A DNA stretch of 64,000 bases. It comes from Galdieria partita. Lineage: Eukaryota; Rhodophyta; Bangiophyceae; Galdieriales; Galdieriaceae. The notes under the pieces are model-generated. The model was not told the origin of the DNA. It ran no database searches and worked only from the letters and a program-made list of their open reading frames with translations. A program made the position numbers and the translations under genes. Numbering within the stretch: the first letter of the stretch is position 1; each line of letters opens with the position of its first letter. The DNA lies in assembly GCA_025991245.1 (NCBI GenBank), contig BQMJ01000044.1, forward strand, positions 1-64,000, in the 5' to 3' direction. Shown here piece by piece: positions 48,298 to 59,723 of the stretch.

Positions 48298-49033
48298 ATG
48301 AACAAAGTTTCTCTCGTTTCTTTTCTATTATTTGGAGTTGTGATATATGCAGTCGCAGGACCTCTCAAAAACTCTGAAATAGCATCAAAAGTTAGAGGAT
48401 ATAGCAGCGCCTATAGTCCTGCCTATTCATCACCGATGTATTCTTCTCCATATGAACCTTCTTACAGTCCTACATACACAACTTATCCATGGATCCAACC
48501 TTGTGCTCAAGCTTGTGCAGGTTGTCTCTACTGCTATCAACAAGTAAGTCTATCTTGAACTTTCAGTTTTCATGTTGTTGATGTTTCTCAAGTACAATTT
48601 CTATTACCCATATGGTCTTGATATTCTCTATTGCAACAACTTTGACAAGTATTGTCCATCAGGATATGTTCGACCAACTCCTTATCAATATTCCTCTTAC
48701 TCTCGTGGAGCTTATAGTTCATCATCTTCCTATGCTACTCCAACCTATTCATCTTCTTATTCTACTCCGATGTATACATCTTCTTATTCAACCAACTCCT
48801 ACACCTCCTATGAAACTCCTCCTATGACTTATTACTATCCGGAGTGGTATTTGGAATGTTATCAATGGTGCTTTGAATGTCTCTTGTGCAACTTGGAATA
48901 TGGTTTCTATTATATCCAAGAACCGACTCCCTCTCCTTATTACCCAAGTTATTCAAGTTCTTATCCAATGTACAGTAGCAGTTCAAGCTACAACAGTTAT
49001 CCGTCTTATACAACCAGCGCTTATAGCTCATAA
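48298..49033 (+). CDS. Secreted Tyr/Ser-rich protein, tandem paralog 2
   Basis: Two exons (48298-48543, 48593-49033) give 228 residues. A signal peptide (LVSFLLFGVVIYAVAGP) is followed by a cysteine module matching paralog 1 in order and spacing: CAQACAGCLYCYQQ, YNFYYPYGLDILYC, PPMTYYYPEWYLEC, CFECLLC. The linkers are repeats of Tyr, Ser and Pro (TYSSSYSTPMYTSSYS), and the end is Tyr/Ser-rich without the long mucin-like tail of paralog 1. The single intron sits at the same codon (after CYQQ) as the first intron of paralog 1; the other two introns of paralog 1 are absent here. Confidence 0.87.
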
Positions 49034-49173
49034 AACAAAGATGGATTCTCATGAAATGGCGTAGAGCATAGTCTCTTTTATAAGACTTTAACCTTGAGAA
49101 TAAAGAAGAATCTAGAAGACTAGCCTAACGAGATATGAGGTATACCAAGGATCACTTTGCACTCGCTAGAACA

Positions 49174-50705
49174 TCATAAATGACTATTATTCTGTAAATT
49201 TCTCAATGTGGCACGCAATATACGCTTCTCACTAAGACGTTGCCTTATTGCCATTCGTTGATTTCTTGCAAGTGTTTGAAACATTGCTCTGTCTCGAATA
49301 ATTCTTTCATCTTCTTCGAGAGGTGTGGGATACTTTTCTAGTTGCTCAACTATATAATTCGACAATTTCTTCAATGCACTCTTCTCATTGCTTCCAGAGA
49401 CTATCGTACCAAAATCTGCTTCAAGCTCATTCTCCGTATCTATACAACAGAATCTTAAAAACTCTGCCATTTCAACCGGATATCGATCCATATAAAGGGG
49501 AAATGATTGCTGCGGAGATTTCCCATAACAGTCCAACAGTTGACATTTTTCAGTATACAGAGAATCTCTTTCGTCCAAACCGATTGTGATTTCCACAAAG
49601 TCAAATGGATTTCGTTCAAGTGAAAAGCCATACAGAAGCAAGAGTTCCTGGTTGCTTCTTGGTCCGTAGCTCACATATACTTGCTCATAAGGTTGATAAA
49701 GTCGATCAACATAGACTACTGCTTCCGTCATATTATCGCGAAAGGGAAGTCTCTCTTCATCAATATAAGCAGAGCAAAAAGGGCTATGATTAAGCAAATC
49801 TGCGTATGGTACCAACGCAATTCTCTTAGAACTCGGAAAACAAATAGCTCTGGAGAAGAGAATACCGAACGCCCATTGAAACTGTCTAAAATCTATTGGT
49901 CGTGAGACAAACGTTGGAATCTGCGGAATGATGTTTTTCTCAAGGTACGTAAATTCTCTTAAAAGCTTCTCCCTTAATTGGTAACATGCAGAAAGCGTTG
50001 GACTGCCTTCTAAAAGTTCTAAATCTTCATTCGACCACAAGAACAAAGGGTTAAGTTCATCAAGCTTTGGTAATATGTCTATGTACGGCTTAAAGAAAGA
50101 ATTAGCTCCTTTCATACTTTCATGAAGTAACAACAAGGCAATGGAAACATACTCGTCTTCAATCGCCGCCATAACTGAGGTTGGAAAGGTTTCCAACGCC
50201 AACTTCCTGGTTAGCATTAGCTTTTCTGGAATCTCCAGTATCTTTTCTCCTAAATTCACATTTCGAGAAGACAACAAGCCTCTTCCTGAATACTCTCCTT
50301 CATCCTTTGTTTCCTCTGCGATAACCAGTCTATGAGGAGCGTGTGTCCACGAAGCTTTGTCTGAGAGATATACTCCATTCTCCCTTAGCCACTCGTAAAA
50401 TTGATGAACTTCAGAACTCCAACCCCTTTCTATCACGGAACCCTCAGACGCTACAGGAGAGATACCAGAATTCTGTCAAATAAACGTCAACAATAGAAGA
50501 ACCTACGACAAGATGTACAAACCTTTTTCCTTGAAGAATCAAATAAACATTGAACACCAAGAGACAAGTTCTTTCGTTCTCTGACCCAGAACAGTCTCTT
50601 CGAAAGTTTCCCTTTATTACCTGGTGACAACTTTCTTCCAACATAAATCGAAGAATCCACAAACATCATAAAGGAGCTCATCTTGAATCTCCTCGAAGAA
50701 TGCAT
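49174..50705 (-). CDS. SET-domain protein, Rubisco LSMT-like methyltransferase
   Basis: A lysine methyltransferase of the Rubisco large-subunit/aldolase type (SET domain plus substrate-binding domain). Exons on the minus strand (50705-50523 and 50472-49174) give 493 residues. The first exon is a separate, basic, Ser-rich leader, suited to plastid targeting. Motifs: GRGLLSSRNVNLGEKILEIP at the SET start, an inserted helical region, FGILFSRAIC, VPYADLLNHSPF (the conserved Asn-His-Ser of the AdoMet site) and YVSYGPRSNQELLLLYGF, closing the SET domain. The helical C-terminal domain follows. Related plant enzymes methylate plastid fructose-bisphosphate aldolase and sometimes Rubisco; the substrate here is unknown. 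Confidence 0.9.
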
Positions 50706-50848
50706 TTCATTTGAAAACTGTACTGTTTTTATTCCACAAAAGTTCAAATTGACCACTTGCCACAAAAGAATGAAACATCCTTATTGGGCGTAGTAAATCA
50801 AACAAAACACAATGTATGAAGACTATTTAAGTCACCAATTAATCTTTA

Positions 50849-51537
50849 CTATGCGTTATTGGCTCCTGTGTTTTGCTGTTTACCAGATGACGAAGTACGA
50901 TCTCCAACCAGTAGACCATCTGCTACAGCCACTCCGCAAAGGAATAAACTGAAAGCAAAATTAATCCAAGACAAACCCTCAATTGTATTAATATCTTTAG
51001 TCAAGCTAAGGGCGTCCATAACTGAACTTGATGGCCTCTTGGCGGTGACGACGATAGCACCAGTCAACCTATATTTTACTTAGATCAATATCAAAGTACA
51101 ATCTAGTAATAGCAACATACCACCATAATGTCTGAAATACATTAACACCCAATTCGACAAACCAGAACTTGGTAAGGACTGGATACAATACATCAACAAA
51201 AGTAAATAACCAAAGAAAGAATACTAGAATCAAACTAATAGAAGCCAAAGCCATAACATATCTACAAGCACCATGGTCACCACCTTCTACAACAGAAGAC
51301 GCAGAATAGGCACAAAAGTTGATTACTGTGCTATCGTAGTGCAAGTCATCGTTCCATATGTTGTCTCCTTTCCTCCCGTCGAGCCCAACAATTGTAGCAG
51401 AGAATGCTATGAGAAAATATCAACAATTTATGCAAGTCACAAACCATAGCATCCTTACCTAGAATAACTATGTAAAGAAAGAATCTACAAGTCCATAGAG
51501 CTGCACTGGCACCGTCTTGAAGTTTCGTATCAACCAT
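50849..51537 (-). CDS. Four-helix membrane protein, MARVEL-like layout
   Basis: Exons on the minus strand (51537-51459, 51406-51121, 51068-50849) give 194 residues. Four hydrophobic segments are seen: LWTCRFFLYIVILAFSATIV, YVMALASISLILVFFLWLF, a third around LTKFWFVELGVNVFQTLWW through LTGAIVV, and WINFAFSLFLCGVAVADGLL. Helix spacing, a loop after the first helix with HYDSTVINFCAYSAS, and the short polar ends fit MARVEL-type vesicle and membrane-organising proteins. No diagnostic motif allows a firm name. The introns are both 52 nt. Confidence 0.72.
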
Positions 51538-51963
51538 GTTTTTTACACAACACACTTACAGCTTCAAAAACAAATTACGATGATAAAATGGAAAATTTGA
51601 CCGTTCATTTAAAGAAACGTCTTCAGCTTCCAGAAAATTCCTTCAATGGAATTGAAAAGACACGTGCCAAACACATTCTCGTTGGAACGTTACAAATGTT
51701 TTGATTTGCTCATATAATGGATGTCTGCTACAACTTCGGAACTAGTAAAACTGAAATCAAGGAGTATCTTGCTAAACCTATTTAGCGAGTTACGCTATTA
51801 TTCTGTTGTAAAATAGGTGTGGCACTTGGGGTCAAAAATTAGTCCACGAAGTAACTCTCCCGTTTGTAAGGAGACTGAGTATGACTTAGCTTCCTCGTCA
51901 CCTAAAAGGACGCTTCATATTCTAATAATACAAATGTATATATATATATATATTTATATATTT
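51538..51963. other. Intergenic with (TA)n tract
   Basis: About 425 bp holding the promoter of the four-helix gene and the 3' end of the G-patch gene. A TA repeat lies at about 51938-51952. No gene seen. Confidence 0.5.
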
Positions 51964-53593
51964 TCAAGTTTCTTCTTCGTGACTGCCTAACCCAGCCCTG
52001 GGTGGCCGAATAACAACTGGCAGAGGATGCTTCAAGCCAGCCTCTTCACGATCCGGATGTCCAAGACTTTGGCCCTTTGACCATCCCATTGTTTGCAAGA
52101 TTCTATATGAAGTGAAAAAGACGACCAGTAATTCCGTTTCATGTGCTTACCGATGACCGATATTATCTTCCGTTATGGTAGCCGCCAAAGACTTTTGCAA
52201 TTCCTTCCGTCCACGAGCGGAATAAGTAGTGGCTGCAGCCATAGCTATGGTTGCCATATCCATATAGTGTAGATTGAATATTGTTGCCAAAACTGAAAGG
52301 ATACGTACCTTTCTTCGAATCATTTCTCTGGCTTCCATTCTTCTTATTCTGTTTCTTATCACTTCCCAATCCAATATCTTCCAAAATAGATTCTTCTACT
52401 TCTTCATTAGGTATCTTCCAGCGGGAACGCCGTATAACTGTAACAGCACGCTTTCCTTCCCTTCCATGACTACGACTCTGTATTCCACAAGCTTCCTAAT
52501 ATAAGAGAATTCAGATAAATATTGTGTAGAACTTTATGAACGAAGTATCCTACTGCGTATCTATGCACCGCAAACCGTACAAATCTACTCAATGCCGGGA
52601 ATGTATATGTTTTACTAAAATCTGCTTCAAGAAAAGTACGTATTTGCCGAAAAGTTTGTAAAACAGAACCTCGTTTGCCTTTCTGTCGAGCATTTGAACG
52701 CTTTCTTCTTCTAGACTTCCTAAGATAATCATAAGAAGTAAGTATCAGTAGGATAGGGAGTCAAAGGGATTTTCATACTTTGACGCTGTTAGACTCATCG
52801 CATAGTTAAACTCATCTTCTATCCAATTCGAATATAACTGACTCATACGTTTTTTCTTCGAATGGCTCGGAAGAATTTCCTGAGATGGTTTGTTTAGACC
52901 CATAGAACTCTTATTAGTGCTTCGTTTTGAGGGTTGAAGAAATTGGCCTTTCCGTTTGCTGTCTCTTCCAAAAGCTTCTTCATCTCCATCTCCCTCATTC
53001 TTCTCAATAACAGTATTAGGGAGGAAATTCTTTGAGAAAGATTTGGATCGAGCTAGCAAAACTTGTTCAATCCTTTGAATCCTTTGCTTCAAATACCAAA
53101 TATAGTCCAACGCTTCCTCTTCAGTCATTTGTTGAATTTTGTGGGAGCTTAAACTATCCATACTGTCGGAACTTTCATAGTCTATCTGTACATCAAACTG
53201 ATTGAGAACTTGAGAGGAAGAATCTTCGCTTTCGTCTTCTAAGCTGTTGTCTCTAGAGGAAGTGTGAGAAGCCGTCCCCAAAAAAGCTTCAACAGAAGAC
53301 TCTGAAGTTTGGTTCATATCTTTCCATTCTTCTTTGTAACTGTCGATATATGTGACATTTGATAAACCTTTTCCACACAACTCCAAGTTTTCCAAGTTAT
53401 ACGCCACAGCTTCCAAATCTTTAAATGTGTCATCGTCAACAACGTCTCTTGAAGAATAGTCTTTGAAGGAAGCTTGAAACATTTCTTTCTTGTCACAAGG
53501 GCTTTCTTTTACTACATCCCTATTCTGGTTCCTGCTCTTGGAACGCTTATGTGAATAGCGGTGTTTCCCTCCACTTCGTTTCTTTTCTGACAT
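51964..53593 (-). CDS. G-patch-domain protein
   Basis: Five exons on the minus strand (53593-52779, 52719-52554, 52495-52309, 52244-52151, 52102-51964) give 466 residues. The N-terminal half is low-complexity, Ser/Lys/Asp-rich and starts with a basic RS-type run (HRYSHKRSKSRNQNR). A basic middle (RRRKRSNARQKGKRG) is followed by a helical stretch. The C-terminus, ILQTMGWSKGQSLGHPDREE then LPVVIRPPRAGLG, is a G-patch, a glycine-rich segment that activates DEAH-box RNA helicases. By architecture it resembles nuclear R3H/G-patch proteins such as Sqs1, although I cannot define an R3H domain. It is divergent from RPT4, with only 15 bp between the two start codons. Confidence 0.83.
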
Positions 53594-53608
53594 TGATCAA
53601 TTTTTCAT
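53594..53608. promoter_or_regulatory. 15-bp spacer between divergent start codons
   Basis: The minus-strand ATG of the G-patch gene ends at 53593 and the plus-strand ATG of RPT4 begins at 53609. The core promoter of each gene must therefore lie within the other's transcribed or coding sequence, unless one true start is further downstream. Confidence 0.6.
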
Positions 53609-55252
53609 ATGTCTTCTGTGGCAGTCGGTTCACACTCAGAAGCACAAGAAACTCGACGTACAAATGCTCTCAAAGAGTATCAGCGAGTACTTTCACAGCA
53701 TAGAGATATTGAACATAGAGTACGAAGGCTTCGTGAAGAAGTAAAGGGTCTAAAACAACAAGTACTTGTTGAACCAAAGTCATATGAAAAAAGTCTCATA
53801 CCTCTTCATAGTTTGATAAGACGGAAGACGATTTGAAAGCTTTACAGAGTGTTGGTCAAATTATAGGTGAAGTCCTTCGAGCTATTGATCAAGAAAAGTA
53901 TATTGTGAAGGTACGTAGCCTTGATTCTGTAAGTATTGCCGTACCGACTCTTTTTGTTTTATCGAGGCTTCAAGTGGTCCACGTTATGTAGTTGGCTGTA
54001 GGAATAAAATTGATAGAGACAAACTTGTACAAGGAGCACGCGTAAGGGAAATCGAGTCTTGTTCTCTCTATTTGCTCTTATTAAGGGTTGTCTTTTTCAG
54101 GTCTCCTTAGATATGACTACGTTGACCATTATGCGTATACTTCCTCGAGAGGTTGATCCTCTTGTCTATAACATGCTCACAGAGGATCCTGGTCACGTTC
54201 CCTATTCCGATGTTGGGGGTCTTTCGGAGCAGCTGAGAGAACTTCGTGAAGTTGTAGAACTACCTCTGACTAATCCTGAACTATTTCAACGTAAGAAAGC
54301 ATATCCATTTGTAGATATTATTCATTGTATATTGTAGGTGTTGGAATCAAGACACCTAAAGGGGTACTTTTGTATGGTCCACCTGGAACTGGAAAGACCT
54401 TACTGGCGAGAGCCATTGCTTCCAACATGGATTGCAGTTTTTTGAAAGTGGTAGCGAGTGCTATTGTTGATAAATATATAGGTTTTTATCTTTGTTGAAG
54501 TTTTATCTTGGATATGAAACTAATTATATTCTTCTTAGGGGAAAGTGCTCGCATTATTCGAGAAATGTTTCAGTATGCAAAGGCACACGAGCCTTGTATT
54601 ATTTTTATGGATGAAATTGATGCTATTGGAGGTCGTCGTTTCTCTGAAGGGACTTCGGCAGATCGAGAGATTCAGCGAACTTTGATGGAACTCCTGAATC
54701 AGCTGGATGGCTTTGATGAAATTGGAAAAGTTAAACTGGTGATGGCTACGAATCGTCCGGTAAAGTTATTTCTAGAAATTGCAAAGTATACATATTGATT
54801 GCATTTGATAGGATGTCTTGGATCCTGCATTGTTGAGACCTGGTCGATTGGATAGAAAAATAGAAATACCACTCCCCAATGAGCAAGGACGTTTGGATAT
54901 TTTAAAGATTCATTCCAGTAAGAATTTCTAGTTGTTTTTTGAAAGTGTATTCATATTATATTTAGAGAAACTTAATTTGGGAGGTGAAATTGATTATGAA
55001 GCAGTAGTTAGTCTGGCAGAAGGCTTTAATGGGGCGGATTTGCGTAATATTTGCACTGAAGCTGGTAAGTTTTCAAATGTTTGCAGATAGAGAGCAAGTT
55101 TCTTATAGTGAATATCAGGTTTATTTGCTCTTCGTGCGGACAGAGATTATGTCATACATGAAGATTTTATGAAGGCAGTTCGAAAAATTGCGGATAATAA
55201 GAAGTTGGAATCCAAAGTTGACTATTCTAGTAGTTTTAAACAAAGCGAATAA
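53609..55252 (+). CDS. RPT4: 26S proteasome ATPase subunit RPT4 (26S subunit 10B)
   Basis: One of the six AAA ATPases that unfold substrates at the base of the 19S particle. Nine exons (53609-53761, 53821-53910, 53967-54041, 54101-54290, 54338-54481, 54539-54759, 54812-54917, 54966-55064, 55119-55252) give 403 residues, the normal length. The N-terminal coiled coil ends in a [11 protein letters not shown]-like block, then [13 protein letters not shown] (OB domain), the RPT4-typical [20 protein letters not shown], Walker A GPPGTGKT (183-190), Walker B IIFMDEID (238-245) and [20 protein letters not shown]. Introns are 47 to 59 nt and all keep frame. Proteasome beta2 lies 2 kb downstream on the same strand. 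Confidence 0.96.
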
Positions 55253-55521
55253 ACTGCGAGAATTTGTTTTGAAGATGACAATCCATCCCATCGCTTGTCA
55301 GAAATTCCCAAAATGGACATTCGCAAACGTTGTTGTTGCGCGCCACATTCAAATTCAACGTGTCTTTGGATCGTAGCCACCTCATACGAACTTTTTGGGT
55401 TTGAATCAACAGTTTCTTCAGAATCTACTCGTTTGCTTTTTCGATTTTCGTTCAAGTATAACAAGGTAGGTTAAACAACTCCCTTGGGATAACATTTCAT
55501 TCATCGTAGTTTCATAGAAAT

Positions 55522-56859
55522 ATGCGTGAGATTGTACACGTTCAAGCTGGACAGTGTGGAAATCAAATTGGTACCAAGTTCTGGGAAGTCATTTGTGACG
55601 AACATGGTCTCTCTCCAGATGGATATTATGTAGGAGATACCCACTCTCAACTAGATAGAATAAACGTCTATTACTCAGAAGCTTCAGATAAACGTTATGT
55701 ACCTCGCGCCATTCTGGTGGATTTGGAACCAGGAACTATGGATGCCATTAGAAGTGGAAAGTTGGGAAAAATGTTTCGTCCAGATAACTTTATCTACGGT
55801 CAAAGTGGTGCAGGAAATAATTGGGCCAAAGGTCATTATACAGAAGGTGCAGAATTAGTAGATGCAGTTTTGGATGTCGTACGCAAAGAGGCGGAAGCTT
55901 GTGACTGTTTGCAAGGTTTCCAAGTAACTCATTCTTTGGGTGGAGGCACAGGTTCTGGAATGGGAACTTTATTGATTTCCAAAATAAGAGAAGAATATCC
56001 TGATAGAATGATGGGAACGTATTCGGTATTGCCTTCTCCCAAAGTATCTGATACTGTTGTAGAGCCTTACAACTGCATTCTTTCAGTTCATCAGTTGGTA
56101 GAAAATGGAGATGAGGTTTTCTGTATAGATAATGAAGCCCTTTATAACATTTGCCACAACACGTTGAAAATGAACAACCCTTCCTATAACGACCTTAATC
56201 AATTAGTAACGGCAGTGATGTCGGGTATCACTTGTTCACTTCGTTTCCCAGGACAACTGAATGCAGACTTGCGCAAGTTGGCTACCAATCTGATTCCGTT
56301 CCCTCGCTTACATTTCTTCATGATTGGATTTGCTCCATTAGCAGCTCCTGGAACACAGCAGTACAAGTCGAGTTCTGTCGCCGATTTGTGCCAGCAAATC
56401 TTTGATTCTCGTAACATGATGGCAGCATGTGATCCTCGACATGGCCGTTACCTTACTGCTGCAGCATATTTCCGAGGAAAAGTGCCGACCAACGAAATTG
56501 ACGATCAATTAATGACCGTACAAAATAAGAATGCCGCTTCGTTTGTGGAGTGGATACCTAACAATATCAAAAGTTCTCTTTGTGATATTCCTCCAAAGGG
56601 AATGCAACGTTCTGCCACATTTATTGGCAATTCTACCGCTATTCAAGAGTTATTCAAGCGAGTTGGTGAACAGTTTGCTGCCATGTTCCGACGAAAAGCG
56701 TTTCTTCATTGGTACACTGGAGAAGGAATGGATGAAATGGAATTTACCGAGGCAGAGAGTAATATGAGTGATTTGGTTTCCGAATACCAACAGTATCAAG
56801 AAGCAACTATAGATGATGACTTTGGAGATGATGGCGATGGCGATGAAGAAGAGTATTAA
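55522..56859 (+). CDS. TUBB: Beta-tubulin
   Basis: A GTP-binding microtubule subunit of 445 residues, intronless in a region where most neighbours carry many introns. It starts [17 protein letters not shown]; the first four residues are the MREI signal for tubulin mRNA autoregulation in animals. The GTP loop [10 protein letters not shown] (about 140-149) is intact, as are [51 protein letters not shown] and [19 protein letters not shown]. The acidic tail ends [14 protein letters not shown], with a terminal Tyr. No anomalies. Confidence 0.98.
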   Translation: MREIVHVQAGQCGNQIGTKFWEVICDEHGLSPDGYYVGDTHSQLDRINVYYSEASDKRYVPRAILVDLEPGTMDAIRSGKLGKMFRPDNFIYGQSGAGNNWAKGHYTEGAELVDAVLDVVRKEAEACDCLQGFQVTHSLGGGTGSGMGTLLISKIREEYPDRMMGTYSVLPSPKVSDTVVEPYNCILSVHQLVENGDEVFCIDNEALYNICHNTLKMNNPSYNDLNQLVTAVMSGITCSLRFPGQLNADLRKLATNLIPFPRLHFFMIGFAPLAAPGTQQYKSSSVADLCQQIFDSRNMMAACDPRHGRYLTAAAYFRGKVPTNEIDDQLMTVQNKNAASFVEWIPNNIKSSLCDIPPKGMQRSATFIGNSTAIQELFKRVGEQFAAMFRRKAFLHWYTGEGMDEMEFTEAESNMSDLVSEYQQYQEATIDDDFGDDGDGDEEEY

Positions 56860-57282
56860 GATGTGTGAACAGAGTCAGAAAATGCATTTTCTCTTGATAT
56901 TGTTTGTGTGGAATTTCTGATAAAAACTTTGAATGCGATAGAGCCTTGCTATTTTGCACACAGACACACTGAGAATAATTATATCTATTTCCTCCATTTG
57001 GTCGCCATAACTTGCACTCTTTGAGTAATGCAAAGTAGATTGAAGAGATTTGAAAAGTTTAACAACTTTTATTATATGATAGGCAGATAGTTACTTGTAG
57101 TGAGCCATTTATGATTTCCTTTCTTCAATAAGCTACTCAGAAAGTCTTGGAGTTATCAAATGGAACACGATAACTATTCAGTTATTCCTTATATATATGA
57201 GTTCAATCCCAAACCTGAACAAAAATATTACTCGATGATTCCCTCAATCCATTTTCAATTGTTGCACATTCCCTTGTAGAGA
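56860..57282. other. Intergenic between beta-tubulin and proteasome beta2
   Basis: About 420 bp with the tubulin 3' end and the beta2 promoter. No gene or clear motif seen. Confidence 0.5.
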
Positions 57283-58413
57283 ATGAGTCAGTTTGACGGT
57301 GCAGGTGGTGGCTTTCAGTTTGACTTGTTGGAAAGAAATGAAAAACTAAAAGAAAAGTTGGTTCTGTTCAAGATTCTTGAATATCCTATTCAAGTTATTT
57401 TCTAGGGGCTATCGAGTTCCTGTTGCAAGAAAGACAGGTACAACCATAGTTGGGTTGGTGTTTCGTGAAGGAGTTGTTTTGGGAGCTGATACCAGGTGAG
57501 AATATTTATTTTCTAATAACTGTATTGTTTGTTGATTATCTTGTAGGGCGACATCAGATACAACAGTTTTTGATAAGAATTGTGAAAAGATTCACTACAT
57601 CGCGCCAAATATCTATTGTTGTGGAGCTGGTACAGCTGCGGATACAGAAAATACAACAGCACTTGTATCGTCACAATTGCAACTGCATCGACTCAATTCT
57701 GTAAGCTGAAAAGTCCAAATATTGGTTTTGCTAATGTGACTTTGGGTAGGGTCGTGAGTCGAGAGTTACTACAGCTCTCACTTTGTTGAAGCGAATGCTA
57801 TTCCGGTATCAGGGATATGTTTCTGCAGCGCTTGTGTTGGGCGGTGTTGATTTTTATGGACCGCATTTGTACACTGTCTATCCACATGGCTCAACTGATA
57901 GGCTACCGTGAGTTTACATATCAGGGTCGTTTCTGTCGTGTATAACTTTATCTGTAGCTTTGTGACTATGGGTTCGGGTTCTCTAGCAGCAATGTCAGTA
58001 TTTGAGTCAAAATACAAGGACGATATGTCACGTGAAGAAGCTGAGAAATTGGTATACGAAGCCATCTCGGCAGGAATCTACAACGACCTGGGCTCAGGAG
58101 TAGGTTTTCACTTTCAAGTGTTTATGAGTATCTCAATTTCATAGGGAAATGTGGATCTTTGTGTAATTACAAGAGGACAAACGGAATATTTGCGTGGATA
58201 TGCAAAAGAAAATGAAAGAAAGTTTAGGAAACCTCAAGGATATTCATTTCCTATAGGAACGACGGTAGGTGCATATTGGCTTAAGTCATCGCGTATTGAC
58301 TGAGTTTTTATATCATTGAAAAGAGTATTTTGTCTAGCACCTTTGAAAAGTCTTTCGTTCCAACTCCACTTGTTTCAGATCCTGAAAGTAGTTCGACCAT
58401 GGCGGTAGATTGA
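57283..58413 (+). CDS. PSMB7: 20S proteasome subunit beta2 (PSMB7 type)
   Basis: The trypsin-like catalytic subunit of the proteasome core. Seven exons (57283-57356, 57406-57495, 57547-57700, 57750-57907, 57958-58099, 58145-58264, 58324-58413) give 275 residues. A 36-residue propeptide ends in Gly, so the mature enzyme begins [20 protein letters not shown] with catalytic Thr37 (Thr1), Asp53 (Asp17) and Lys69 (Lys33). Further landmarks are [35 protein letters not shown] and [19 protein letters not shown]. The C-terminal extension ([15 protein letters not shown]) that embraces beta3 is typical of beta2. Introns are 45 to 59 nt. Confidence 0.96.
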
Positions 58414-58556
58414 GAATAAAAGAATATTCCATTCGTTGCTTTATTGAATTGCTCACAACTGTCAAGTTTTTTCGCGAGTTGTTAAGTTGTGAATTCCTGC
58501 TTTATTTTGCATCTTTTGTGAAATATGACAACAAGAAAAGAGTACTTTCGCAGTTT

Positions 58557-59561
58557 CTAAAAGAGAAATGGATATGAACTCGAACAACTCCTTATACCAG
58601 GAATTTGTAACATGAAGAGAGAACCACCATGAGACTTGAAACCTGAAGACAGTACAGTCTCTCTGGCAGTTGTCACAAAAAGAATATCCAAATGAGGACC
58701 TCCAAAACACACCGAAGTAGGATATTTACAACCAACTGATATTCTCATCAATTCCTTTCCAGTTGCAGCATCGATTTGCAAAACAACTCCAGCTCCACAT
58801 AAGGCTACCCATAACTTGTCTTGTATATCACAACACATTCCATCAAAAACAAAAAATTCATCACTGCTCTTTTTATCCAACTGGACTAGAGTCTGTTTTT
58901 TGTCTTTGTCTACCTTGCCTGTATGAATGTCGTAAGGATAACAAAGGATCTGATATTTTCCAGAGTCGATATAAAACAGACGTTGAGAGTCACTCAACCA
59001 AGTAAGACCATTACTACAACATATTTCAGATAAGACTTGTTGTGACTTTATCCTTTCGAGTTGTTTCCTTTTAACAGGCTTGTGAAGATCAACTTTACGA
59101 ATTCGTCTCATACTTTCAAAAGAATAAAATTTTCCTTGTGCTTCACTATATGGCTTTTCTTGCCAGTGATAGTCCATCAGTCCAGCAAAAAGACGGCCCG
59201 TACTATCACACTTTCCATCATTGAAGCGAACTACACTGGTATCTATATTGTGGCTCCATATTTGTTGTTCGACACAAGCTTCAGTGGAAGTCACCCAATT
59301 CAAGAAATAGAGACCATCTTCCAGACCACCCACAACAGTATCCACTTGAGGACTGGACGAAACAGGACAAATAAATCCGACTCGTTGACTAGTTTTCCAA
59401 CTAGTGTGTTTATCTGTATCCAACTTGTATTGGTGGATCCTCTTTCCGTCGATGTCCACATAGAATAGTGAATTTGTTGCAGTGCTCCAGAAAGGACTTT
59501 CTAACAGTTCGCCACTATTTTCTTGTGCTACTTGTATGACTGGCTGTGAAGAAGAGGACAT
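58557..59561 (-). CDS. SMP-30/gluconolactonase-like protein
   Basis: A six-bladed beta-propeller lactonase of the SMP-30 (regucalcin) family. A single exon of 334 residues from ATG 59561. Landmarks: GELLESPFWSTATNSLFYVD with the metal-binding Glu, VRFNDGKCDSTGRLFAGLMD with the conserved Asn, CCSNGLTWLSDSQRLFYIDS with the second metal ligand Asn, and VFDGMCCDIQDKLWVAL, where the catalytic Asp is expected. The end has YPTSVCFGG and LDILFVTTA, also family-typical. Likely substrates are sugar lactones or organophosphate-like esters; none can be chosen from sequence. It is convergent with the proteasome beta2 gene, about 140 bp away. Confidence 0.9.
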   Translation of the reverse strand: MSSSSQPVIQVAQENSGELLESPFWSTATNSLFYVDIDGKRIHQYKLDTDKHTSWKTSQRVGFICPVSSSPQVDTVVGGLEDGLYFLNWVTSTEACVEQQIWSHNIDTSVVRFNDGKCDSTGRLFAGLMDYHWQEKPYSEAQGKFYSFESMRRIRKVDLHKPVKRKQLERIKSQQVLSEICCSNGLTWLSDSQRLFYIDSGKYQILCYPYDIHTGKVDKDKKQTLVQLDKKSSDEFFVFDGMCCDIQDKLWVALCGAGVVLQIDAATGKELMRISVGCKYPTSVCFGGPHLDILFVTTARETVLSSGFKSHGGSLFMLQIPGIRSCSSSYPFLF

Positions 59562-59723
59562 TATCGAATTCAAATATCACTCCTCATCACCCAAAGAATG
59601 CGATTCACATAAGTGTTTGATCCAATATTTTATTTTGGCTCTCTAACCATCTGCTCTTTAACTTCACGGAGTTACATTGTATAGACATTCATTTATCAAA
59701 GTGCAAACTGGTTTCAAAAAAGT

